A DNA stretch of 64,000 nucleotides from Pyrocephalus nanus (Eukaryota > Chordata > Aves > Passeriformes > Tyrannidae), in contig CM076260.1 of NCBI GenBank assembly GCA_038380795.1, positions 29,422,634-29,486,633 of the forward strand, written 5' to 3'. Position 1 is the stretch's first letter, and each line of letters begins with the position of its first letter. The translations under genes were made by a program, and so were the position numbers. Below, piece after piece: positions 63,601-64,000 of this stretch. The notes beneath the pieces were generated by a model. It had not been told where the DNA came from, made no database searches, and saw only the letters and a program-made list of their open reading frames with translations.

Positions 63601-63898
63601 ATAGAATCGGTCTGATCTGCTGGTGTCTATGAAAAAAAACGTTGAATTTCAAAAGCCTTTCAAATTAGGTGATCAAGTGGTAGGGATATAGATCTGATGG
63701 GAGGTTCTACCCCTTAAATAATAAGATTGCAAAATATCTATATTTTAAAGCCAAACAACAATTACCTGGTTGGTATCCTGAAGTCAGCATTGGGTCCCAA
63801 TTTATAAGCAACTTGTAGAGAAGTGGAGCCCACTACTCTCTCAATAACTCCTTGGGAAGCAGCTTTTTCTATTTGGAACTGAGAAATCAGGTCAAAGC
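672..63898 (-). CDS. COL9A1: Collagen type IX alpha-1 chain, partial (exons 4-37 of a 38-exon gene)
   Basis: This FACIT collagen chain forms alpha1-alpha2-alpha3(IX) heterotrimers that sit on type II collagen fibrils in cartilage, cornea and vitreous. The exons spliced together give, in order, NC4 (TSPN/LamG-like), COL3, NC3 with a C-P-N-A-C motif, COL2, NC2 with T-D-Q-H-I-K-Q-V-C, and most of COL1. This order and these motifs match my recollection of vertebrate alpha-1(IX) rather than alpha-2 or alpha-3, which have no NC4. All 34 long-form exons join in one open frame (2 + 802 codons + 1 nt). The known human chain is about 920 residues, so roughly 55 residues at the N end and 60 at the C end lie outside the window. 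Introns range from about 90 nt to 9 kb. An internal promoter gives a short form. Exon numbering is by analogy with human. Identification is very secure; the species is not determined. Confidence 0.97.
750..3160. other. COL9A1: Intron 36
   Basis: AT-rich with only short chance ORFs on both strands. I recognise no repeat family, RNA gene or coding exon here. Confidence 0.8.
3161..3349 (-). CDS. COL9A1: COL9A1 exon 36: rest of NC2 and start of COL1
   Basis: This 189-nt exon begins with [16 protein letters not shown], the second half of the NC2 helix, then Gly-X-Y repeats ([27 protein letters not shown]). It starts with two bases of the split Glu codon and ends in phase 1. The donor is GTAAGAA and the acceptor TTGCAG. 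Its match to human is strong. Confidence 0.97.
3350..5323. other. COL9A1: Intron 35
   Basis: Separates the two NC2 exons. It contains a T25 run at 4383-4407 and otherwise unremarkable AT-rich DNA; I see no coding or transposon signature. Confidence 0.8.
4383..4407. repeat. T25 homopolymer
   Basis: Twenty-five uninterrupted T residues in intron 35. No adjacent retroposed element is recognised. Confidence 0.9.
5324..5378 (-). CDS. COL9A1: COL9A1 exon 35: NC2, trimerisation segment with conserved Cys
   Basis: This 55-nt exon encodes [18 protein letters not shown] plus one base. NC2 directs chain selection and trimerisation in type IX collagen, and the V-C-M-R-V motif is diagnostic of alpha-1. 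It ends in phase 1; exon 36 completes a Glu codon. An LTR begins about 95 nt upstream of its acceptor. Confidence 0.96.
5472..6260 (-). mobile_element. ERV LTR (avian), interrupted by a CR1, in intron 34
   Basis: Read on the minus strand this is an old endogenous-retrovirus LTR of a family common in neoavian birds. Recognisable blocks are the TGTCATGG-type terminus at 5472, the Leu-rich polypyrimidine tract near 5560-5600 with an ATTAAA signal, the GAGCATGACACCATA block at about 5751-5764, and the distal part resuming at about 6161-6260 (TTTTCAGCACAA, ACTATGAAGAAAT). The two parts lie either side of a CR1 at about 5924-6160. It is in the same orientation as COL9A1. No internal retroviral genes are present, so it is a solo LTR. 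The family name is from memory and not assigned. Confidence 0.75.
5924..6160 (-). mobile_element. CR1 LINE 3' fragment nested in an LTR
   Basis: Antisense CR1 3' region: a degenerate ATAGAA start, then CTCATTCCAACCCCT, CAACCTGGCCTTGAACAC, GGGCAACCTGTTA and TTCTTCCTAATATCTAATCT, which are standard CR1 blocks. It is 5'-truncated, as usual, and inserted between matching LTR halves. Confidence 0.85.
6609..6755 (-). CDS. COL9A1: COL9A1 exon 34: end of COL2, 147 nt
   Basis: The 49 codons run from [10 protein letters not shown] through G-P-E-G-S-R-G-L-P and G-L-Q-G-E-Q to G-S-E-G-P-A. This is the longest uninterrupted helical exon of the gene and matches human almost triplet by triplet. The acceptor is TTGTCAG and the donor GTAAGTA. 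Plus-strand ORFs over this span are antisense shadows. Confidence 0.97.
6756..8973. other. COL9A1: Intron 33
   Basis: Holds an LTR fragment at about 7380-7652, an A/C-rich low-complexity patch at 7707-7775, a G12 run at 7817-7828 and an A-run near 8528-8541. I see nothing else. Confidence 0.8.
7380..7652 (+). mobile_element. ERV LTR 3' fragment (second avian family)
   Basis: The plus strand shows GGGAAGGAGGAAGGGG, TTTTTAAGATTTGTTTCACTT, an AATAAA at about 7460, GGTGAGTGATCTCTCCTTGAC, TTATATTTTCTCTCCCCTT, and an end like GTCCAGCCCGGGTCAAAGCACCACA. I recognise these as the 3' half of a widespread avian LTR different from the one in intron 34. It is antisense to COL9A1; the left border is approximate. 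Confidence 0.65.
8974..9006 (-). CDS. COL9A1: COL9A1 exon 33: COL2, 33-nt exon
   Basis: The 11 codons [11 protein letters not shown] are followed by Val at the start of exon 34 to complete the triplet. The human equivalent is G-D-I-G-L-P-G-P-K-G-S. The donor is GTAAGTA. Confidence 0.94.
9007..10728. other. COL9A1: Intron 32
   Basis: AT-rich intron with a (TA)n(CA)n(TA)n microsatellite at about 10174-10204. No coding or transposon signature is recognised. Confidence 0.8.
10174..10204. repeat. (CA)n/(TA)n microsatellite
   Basis: An alternating TATATA, ACACACAC and ATATATAT run of about 31 nt, likely length-polymorphic. Confidence 0.9.
10729..10773 (-). CDS. COL9A1: COL9A1 exon 32: COL2, 45-nt exon
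   Basis: Five triplets, [15 protein letters not shown], an acidic segment like human G-A-S-G-E-E-G-E-A-G-E-R-G-E-L. The donor is GTAAGGC. Confidence 0.94.
10880..10915 (-). CDS. COL9A1: COL9A1 exon 31: COL2, 36-nt exon
   Basis: Four triplets, [12 protein letters not shown], matching human [12 protein letters not shown]. The donor is GTAAGTC. Intron 31 is only 106 nt. Confidence 0.95.
10916..14499. other. COL9A1: Intron 30
   Basis: 3.6 kb with an A20 run at 10940-10959 next to exon 31 and otherwise AT-rich DNA. Short ORFs look like chance; no repeat family is recognised. Confidence 0.8.
14500..14571 (-). CDS. COL9A1: COL9A1 exon 30: COL2, 72-nt exon
   Basis: Eight triplets from G-P-Q-G-N-I-G-L-P to G-S-K-G-D-R, matching human [18 protein letters not shown]. 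The donor is GTAAGAA. Confidence 0.96.
14572..15306. other. COL9A1: Intron 29
   Basis: About 0.7 kb of intron sequence with no recognisable feature. Confidence 0.8.
15307..15360 (-). CDS. COL9A1: COL9A1 exon 29: COL2, 54-nt exon
   Basis: Six triplets, [18 protein letters not shown], matching human G-S-R-G-E-L-G-P-V-G-S-P-G-L-P-G-K-L. The donor is GTAAGCA. Confidence 0.96.
17026..17069. repeat. 20-bp direct tandem repeat, 2.2 copies
   Basis: The unit GCATTCCATGGAATAAAAAT occurs twice in perfect tandem, followed by GCAT. The unit itself contains the palindrome ATTCCATGGAAT. Confidence 0.95.
20900..20928. repeat. Perfect inverted repeat (12-bp arms, 5-nt loop)
   Basis: AAAAATTTCTCT, loop CAAAA, AGAGAAATTTTT. 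The arms are perfectly complementary and could form a hairpin. It is AT-rich, so chance or a small rearrangement is likely. Confidence 0.85.
23471..23524 (-). CDS. COL9A1: COL9A1 exon 28: COL2, 54-nt exon
   Basis: Six triplets, [18 protein letters not shown]. The donor is GTAAGTG and the acceptor AAAACAG. An 8.1-kb intron follows. Confidence 0.95.
23636..23689 (-). CDS. COL9A1: COL9A1 exon 27: COL2, 54-nt exon
   Basis: Six triplets, [18 protein letters not shown], keeping the M-G-N-S-G-K landmark of alpha-1(IX). The donor is GTAAAAT. Intron 27 downstream is only 111 nt. Confidence 0.95.
23690..24495. other. COL9A1: Intron 26
   Basis: 0.8 kb of AT-rich sequence with an A13 run near 23784. 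I see nothing else. Confidence 0.8.
24496..24540 (-). CDS. COL9A1: COL9A1 exon 26: COL2, 45-nt exon
   Basis: Five triplets, [15 protein letters not shown]. The donor is GTAAAAC and the acceptor CTTTTAG. The human equivalent is G-I-P-G-A-K-G-V-A-G-E-K. Confidence 0.94.
24541..25627. other. COL9A1: Intron 25
   Basis: 1.1 kb; only a short chance ORF on the plus strand. No repeat or exon is recognised. Confidence 0.8.
25628..25681 (-). CDS. COL9A1: COL9A1 exon 25: COL2, 54-nt exon
   Basis: Six triplets, [18 protein letters not shown], matching human G-E-P-G-K-P-G-P-P-G-D-A-G-L-Q. The donor is GTAAGTA. Confidence 0.96.
25889..25942 (-). CDS. COL9A1: COL9A1 exon 24: COL2, 54-nt exon
   Basis: Six triplets, [18 protein letters not shown], almost identical to human [15 protein letters not shown]. 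The acceptor has a long T-rich tract ending TTTCAAG; the donor is GTAAGGC. Confidence 0.96.
26061..26114 (-). CDS. COL9A1: COL9A1 exon 23: COL2, 54-nt exon
   Basis: Six triplets, [18 protein letters not shown]. The donor is GTATGTA and the acceptor follows an ATTATTATTAG run. Confidence 0.95.
26289..26342 (-). CDS. COL9A1: COL9A1 exon 22: COL2, 54-nt exon
   Basis: Six triplets, [18 protein letters not shown], matching human [15 protein letters not shown]. The donor is GTGAGCA. Confidence 0.96.
26343..28472. other. COL9A1: Introns 21 and 20 (exon 21 lies between them)
   Basis: An A/C-rich low-complexity patch lies at about 26660-26755 in intron 21 and an A-run near 27245-27261 in intron 20. 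The rest is plain AT-rich intron. Confidence 0.75.
27065..27118 (-). CDS. COL9A1: COL9A1 exon 21: COL2, 54-nt exon
   Basis: Six triplets, [18 protein letters not shown], nearly identical to the human segment. The donor is GTAAGTA and the acceptor CTGTAG. Confidence 0.96.
28473..28526 (-). CDS. COL9A1: COL9A1 exon 20: COL2, 54-nt exon
   Basis: Six triplets, [18 protein letters not shown]. It is unusually rich in Ile for a collagen exon; human has G-A-Q-G-L-R-G-I-T-G-L-V. The donor is GTGAGTA. Confidence 0.94.
28527..30920. other. COL9A1: Intron 19
   Basis: 2.4 kb. An antisense ORF at 28905-29327 (140 codons) has no recognisable domain and no collagen relationship. No transposon family is identified. 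Confidence 0.75.
30921..30974 (-). CDS. COL9A1: COL9A1 exon 19: COL2, 54-nt exon
   Basis: Six triplets, [18 protein letters not shown], close to human G-E-E-G-D-Q-G-E-L-G-E-V-G-A-Q. The donor is GTAAAGT and the acceptor TTCCCAG. Confidence 0.96.
30975..32380. other. COL9A1: Intron 18
   Basis: Contains a CR1 3' fragment at 31690-31850. Its 5' end starts with the poly-A run that is part of the exon 18 donor. Confidence 0.8.
31690..31850 (+). mobile_element. CR1 LINE 3' end fragment
   Basis: Sense CR1 tail: CCCATCCCTGGAGGTGTTCA, GGTTGGATGGGACTCTGAG, GAAGGTGTCCCTGCCC, GGGGTTGGAACTAGGTGATC and a terminal ATTCTATGACTCTATGAA. It is antisense to COL9A1. Confidence 0.93.
32381..32434 (-). CDS. COL9A1: COL9A1 exon 18: COL2, 54-nt exon with homopolymer donor
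   Basis: Six triplets, [18 protein letters not shown]. The donor is AAG|GT followed by 14 A residues, so +4 fits consensus (A) but the usual G at +5 is missing and the site abuts a slippage-prone run. Confidence 0.94.
32435..33146. other. COL9A1: Intron 17
   Basis: Has a (TAAA)n microsatellite at about 32458-32479 just inside the 3' end; nothing else is recognised. Confidence 0.8.
33147..33203 (-). CDS. COL9A1: COL9A1 exon 17: NC3 cysteines and start of COL2
   Basis: This 57-nt exon starts C-P-N-A-C-P-P-G, then G-H-A-G-L-M-G-M-K. In the known protein these two Cys of NC3 form interchain disulphides; the glycosaminoglycan site of type IX is on alpha-2, and none is expected here. The acceptor is TTCCCAG and the donor GTAAGAG. 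Confidence 0.96.
33292..33324 (-). CDS. COL9A1: COL9A1 exon 16: COL3/NC3 junction
   Basis: This 33-nt exon encodes [11 protein letters not shown], where the Gly-X-Y repeat ends and NC3 begins. The human equivalent is G-T-I-G-F-H-D-G-D-P-L. The donor is GTAAGAT. Confidence 0.94.
33325..36094. other. COL9A1: Introns 15 and 14 (exon 15 lies between them)
   Basis: Unremarkable intron sequence with overlapping chance ORFs at 34.2-34.5 kb on both strands. No repeat family, exon or RNA gene is recognised. Confidence 0.75.
34944..34997 (-). CDS. COL9A1: COL9A1 exon 15: COL3, 54-nt exon rich in Gly-Pro-Pro
   Basis: G-D-P-G-K-R is followed by four Gly-Pro-Pro triplets. It corresponds to human G-D-P-G-R-R-G-P-P and is the last full helical exon before NC3. 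The donor is GTAAGTG. Confidence 0.95.
36095..36148 (-). CDS. COL9A1: COL9A1 exon 14: COL3, 54-nt exon
   Basis: Six triplets, [18 protein letters not shown], matching human T-A-G-L-P-G-E-L-G-R-V. The donor is GTAAGTA and the acceptor TTTTAG. Confidence 0.95.
36436..36459 (-). CDS. COL9A1: COL9A1 exon 13: COL3 imperfection exon (24 nt)
   Basis: The 8 codons G-K-G-I-L-G-P-P give a Gly-X-Gly break in the repeat. Human has G-R-G-I-P-G-P-P at the same place, so this flexible point of COL3 is conserved. The exon is not a multiple of 9, as expected for an imperfection. The donor is GTAAGTA and the acceptor TTTCACAG. Confidence 0.95.
38340..38435 (+). mobile_element. CR1 LINE 3' tail fragment
   Basis: GTGGGTTCAATCCCTGTATG, GAGTTGGACTTGATGATCCT, TGGGTCCCTTCCAA and ATATTCTGTGAAA: the 3' end of a CR1 subfamily, sense on the plus strand. 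Confidence 0.88.
38496..38668. repeat. 87-bp direct tandem duplication, two near-identical copies
   Basis: A unit starting AAGATGGTAACTGAAGACTG and ending TGTATAAAACCT is repeated at an offset of 87 bp with one visible difference inside (ATTCTGGGG against ATTCAGGGG). Because 87 is divisible by 3, it creates a spurious 188-codon ORF on the minus strand. Confidence 0.95.
39125..39267. repeat. G/T-rich low-complexity tract with (GTT)n microsatellite
   Basis: TTTTTGGTTTG-type low complexity leads into about 12 GTT units at 39231-39267. On the minus strand this reads as poly-Thr, which explains the ORF there. Confidence 0.93.
40159..40590 (-). mobile_element. CR1 LINE 3' fragment, about 430 bp
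   Basis: Antisense CR1: TCATAGAATTACAGAATGGC, TGGAAGGGACCTTAAAGACC, TGGCCTTGAACACTTTGAGG, TTCCTCCTAATATCTAATCT, then reverse-transcriptase-side sequence ending near GCCTTTCCTCATAGGATAGG. The longest CR1 here; no intact reading frame. Confidence 0.95.
41794..41829 (-). CDS. COL9A1: COL9A1 exon 12: COL3, 36-nt exon
   Basis: Four triplets, [12 protein letters not shown], directly before the conserved helix imperfection in exon 13. The donor is GTAAGTA. Confidence 0.95.
41830..42425. other. COL9A1: Intron 11
   Basis: 0.6 kb with an A17 run at 42378-42394 shortly before exon 11. I see nothing else. Confidence 0.8.
42426..42479 (-). CDS. COL9A1: COL9A1 exon 11: COL3, 54-nt collagen exon
   Basis: Six triplets, [18 protein letters not shown]. 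It keeps the T-G-P-D-G-S and K-G-Q-K landmarks of vertebrate alpha-1(IX). The donor is GTAAGAG and the acceptor CCAAAG. Confidence 0.95.
42480..44541. other. COL9A1: Intron 10
   Basis: 2.1 kb, AT-rich except for a GC-rich block at about 44100-44400 that I cannot assign, followed by an A27 run at 44484-44510. Confidence 0.8.
44484..44510. repeat. A27 homopolymer
   Basis: Twenty-seven A residues on the plus strand, just upstream of exon 10 in gene sense (within intron 10 near its left end). Confidence 0.9.
44542..44604 (-). CDS. COL9A1: COL9A1 exon 10: COL3, 7 Gly-X-Y triplets
   Basis: This 63-nt exon runs from G-P-D-G-D-A-G-K-P to G-E-P-G-A-D in frame. The acceptor is CCTGAAG, with an A before the final AG in place of the usual pyrimidine, and the donor is GTGAGTA. 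Confidence 0.95.
44714..44749 (-). CDS. COL9A1: COL9A1 exon 9: COL3, 4 Gly-X-Y triplets
   Basis: This 36-nt exon encodes [12 protein letters not shown], in phase 0 at both ends, with a TTGTTAG acceptor and a GTAAGTG donor. It matches the G-D-R-G-P-K-G-P-P stretch of human COL3. Confidence 0.95.
44750..45294. other. COL9A1: Intron 8
   Basis: 0.5 kb, no recognisable feature. Confidence 0.8.
45295..45369 (-). CDS. COL9A1: COL9A1 exon 8: start of COL3 triple helix
   Basis: This 75-nt exon encodes Arg, five consecutive Gly-Pro-Pro triplets, then G-V-P-G-I-D-G-I-D. It is the common exon joined by both exon 7 (long form) and exon 1* (short form). The human chain has G-E-Q as its second triplet, so the uninterrupted GPP run is slightly longer here. 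The donor is GTAAGTG. Confidence 0.97.
45370..46323. other. COL9A1: Intron 7
   Basis: Rises from AT-rich to GC-rich toward exon 7. A short (CA)n lies near 46228-46246. ORFs here reflect GC content only. Confidence 0.8.
46324..46344 (-). CDS. COL9A1: COL9A1 exon 7: 21-nt microexon at NC4/COL3 border
   Basis: This exon encodes I-S-Q-T-V-I-E, in phase 0 at both ends, between a CTTGCAG acceptor and a GTAAGTG donor. It occupies the place of the short linker that follows P-A-R in human NC4 (I-T-P-S-Q-T-T-D-E) and precedes R-G-P-P. It is 21 nt here against about 27 nt recalled for human. Its acceptor lies only 43 nt from the exon 1* donor, so the short form must skip it. Confidence 0.9.
46388..46459 (-). 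CDS. COL9A1: COL9A1 exon 1*: alternative first coding exon, signal peptide of short form
   Basis: This exon encodes a 24-residue start: M-A-R-A-P-R-R, a hydrophobic run ([16 protein letters not shown]) and a final Gln. It is a textbook signal peptide whose last residues (L-C-L-C-x-A-Q) resemble the human short-form leader. The start codon sits in an ACCATGG context. The donor is GTAAGTTC and the exon ends in phase 0, so it joins exon 8 (Arg-Gly-Pro-Pro) in frame. It lies inside intron 6, between exons 6 and 7, as in the described chicken and mammalian genes. Only the coding part is given; the 5'UTR extends to the right and its start cannot be seen. Confidence 0.94.
46460..46900 (-). promoter_or_regulatory. 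COL9A1: Internal (P2) promoter region and 5'UTR of COL9A1 short form
   Basis: Very GC- and CpG-rich DNA lies immediately upstream of the exon 1* start codon, with G/C runs such as C12 at 46724-46735. I see no clear canonical TATA box; a weak GTTAAAGC sits near 46605-46613 on the minus strand. Known biology places the short-form (cornea/vitreous-type) promoter here. The transcription start and factor sites are inferred, not seen. Confidence 0.7.
46999..47076 (-). CDS. COL9A1: COL9A1 exon 6: C-terminal strand of NC4 with two Cys
   Basis: This 78-nt exon is in phase 0 at both ends and encodes [15 protein letters not shown] followed by E-G-C-G-E-L-P-A-R. The two cysteines match the conserved disulphide-forming Cys of the NC4 fold. 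The donor is GTGAGAG and the acceptor TTTGCCAG. It lies in the right part of the CpG-rich island, just upstream of the alternative promoter. Because the exon ends in phase 0, it can in principle join either exon 7 or exon 8 in frame. Confidence 0.96.
47387..47423 (-). mobile_element. CR1 3' tail remnant
   Basis: CACAGAATCACAGAATATTC followed by TGAGTTGGAAGTCC: the antisense 3' end of a CR1. Very short. Confidence 0.75.
50085..50458 (-). mobile_element. ERV LTR fragment (same family type as intron 34 copy)
   Basis: Antisense LTR blocks: TATATACTGAGCATGATGTTC, TCAGCTCTCCTGGCTATG, TGCACTGTCCCACTGGCAGA, TGTTGTCAACATTATTCTCA, ATCCAAAACACAGCACTGTA and AGAAAGTTAACTCTG. The outer 3' portion is degraded, so the left border is approximate. 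It is diverged and is a solo LTR without genes. Confidence 0.75.
50834..51415 (+). mobile_element. ERV solo LTR, nearly complete
   Basis: Starts TGTGCTGATTTTGGCTGGGG and continues with AACAGTGTTGATAACACAG, CATCATGCTCAGTATATGAA (promoter-like TATATGAA), AAGCTGGGGGAAGAAGGAAG, GGAGCCCTGCTTTCCTGG, CTATTACACTGTCTTTATC and CAACCCACGAGTTTTCTCAC. About 580 bp, with a degraded 3' end and no retroviral genes next to it. It lies opposite in orientation to the fragment 375 bp away. Confidence 0.82.
56046..56442 (-). CDS. COL9A1: COL9A1 exon 5: core of NC4 TSPN/LamG-like domain
   Basis: This 397-nt exon, the largest in the gene, starts with one base completing a Ser codon split with exon 4 and ends in phase 0 after S-V-P. 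It holds the body of the TSPN beta-sandwich: [13 protein letters not shown], the W-Q-I-Q-D strand, F-D-S-Q-W-H-K, one Cys in L-F-I-D-C, and [10 protein letters not shown]. The donor is GTAAGTC. The residue pattern closely follows the human NC4 domain. A candidate extra microexon lies about 105 nt downstream (see findings). Confidence 0.97.
58534..58563. repeat. (CAAA)n microsatellite
   Basis: About six to seven CAAA units in an A-rich patch. Confidence 0.9.
59673..59700. repeat. T17A11 homopolymer pair
   Basis: A run of T directly followed by a run of A; self-complementary and prone to replication slippage. Confidence 0.9.
60584..60632. repeat. A49 homopolymer
   Basis: Forty-nine uninterrupted A residues on the plus strand. 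I find no AATAAA signal or recognisable retroposed gene just upstream, so it is listed as a simple repeat; its exact length is likely unreliable. Confidence 0.9.
61640..62150. other. CpG-rich island inside intron 4
   Basis: Many CpGs at 61698-61898 (CCGTGCCGGCC, GCGCCGGAG, GCGCCCGG, ACGGCGGC, CACCGCGGGCACGG) and again near 62109-62116, separated by a pentanucleotide repeat. It resembles a promoter island but no exon of COL9A1 is here. Overlapping ORFs on both strands come from the repeat. The function is unknown. Confidence 0.6.
61901..62032. repeat. (TGCCC)n pentanucleotide minisatellite
   Basis: More than 20 units of TGCCC with TGCTC and TGTCT variants, turning into a C/T-rich tract to about 62105. 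Confidence 0.93.
63766..63898 (-). CDS. COL9A1: COL9A1 exon 4: N-terminal part of NC4 (TSPN) domain
   Basis: This 133-nt exon encodes a segment starting with the last two bases of a Gly codon, then F-D-L-I-S-Q-F-Q and ending with F-R-I-P-T plus two bases of the next codon. It corresponds to the start of the TSPN/laminin-G-like fold of NC4, the basic globular domain that projects from the cartilage fibril. The acceptor is TTGTAG and the donor GTAATTG. The exon number assumes three earlier exons beyond the right edge (signal peptide and NC4 N-terminus). Confidence 0.95.
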
Positions 63899-64000
63899 CT
63901 ACAAGAAAAAATATGCATATCCAAAACTTTCATTTTAATTTAATTAGAGAATTGTGCAGTCACAGAGCTGAATATAACCTGATAAAGCTTTCTGAACAGC

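Larger units (their letters stand above)
56443..63765. other. COL9A1: Intron 4
   Basis: 7.3 kb. It contains (CAAA)n at 58534-58563, a T17A11 run at 59673-59700, an A49 run at 60584-60632 and a CpG-rich island with a (TGCCC)n repeat at about 61640-62150. I recognise no coding exon or transposon. Confidence 0.8.

Noticed and set aside
1..64000. COL19A1 as the identity of the collagen
   Set aside because: COL19A1 neighbours COL9A1 in human and also has TSPN and Gly-X-Y regions, but the NC3 C-P-N-A-C, the NC2 T-D-Q-H-I-K-Q-V-C and the exon 1* signal peptide in intron 6 are specific to COL9A1.
1..64000. CRISPR arrays, operons, tRNA or rRNA genes
   Set aside because: I looked for regularly spaced repeats, cloverleaf-type sequences and rRNA motifs and found none. 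The window is vertebrate intron/exon DNA.

Overview
The window is avian nuclear DNA. The sequence shows AT-rich introns, several CR1 LINE 3' fragments ending in the usual ATTCTATGA-type tail, and LTRs of the kind common in neoavian and passerine genomes. It holds no bacterial, phage or CRISPR content. The species cannot be fixed from the sequence alone.

Almost the whole window is one gene on the minus strand: COL9A1, the alpha-1 chain of the FACIT collagen type IX. It runs from the right edge (5' side) to the left edge (3' side). I traced 34 long-form coding exons plus the alternative first exon 1*. Every junction has AG/GT borders and the reading frame stays open throughout: 2,409 nt, made of 2 leading bases, 802 whole codons and 1 trailing base. 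Numbered by analogy with the 38-exon human gene, the window contains exons 4 to 37. The signal peptide and first NC4 exons (1-3) lie beyond the right edge. Exon 38 (end of COL1, NC1, stop and 3'UTR) lies beyond the left edge.

Layout from 5' to 3' (right to left). NC4 (TSPN/laminin-G-like) exons are at 63.9 kb, 56.0-56.4 kb and 47.0 kb. A GC-rich CpG island at about 46.0-47.3 kb contains the second promoter and exon 1* (signal peptide of the short form), then the 21-nt exon 7. COL3 exons run from 45.4 to 33.3 kb. NC3, with its Cys pair, is at 33.1-33.3 kb. COL2 exons run from 33.2 to 6.6 kb, mostly 54 nt or other multiples of 9. NC2 is at 5.3 and 3.3 kb, and COL1 occupies 3.3 to 0.7 kb. The two promoters give a long cartilage-type chain with NC4 and a short chain (cornea/vitreous type in known birds and mammals) in which exon 1* joins exon 8.

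Introns carry ordinary repeats: four ERV LTRs or fragments (one split by a CR1), five CR1 fragments, microsatellites and homopolymers, and an 87-bp near-perfect tandem duplication. I found no second protein-coding gene, no RNA gene and no novel system. The best leads are the 43-nt spacing that explains exon 7 skipping by the short form, a possible 30-nt microexon after exon 5, and an unexplained second CpG-rich island with a (TGCCC)n repeat inside intron 4.
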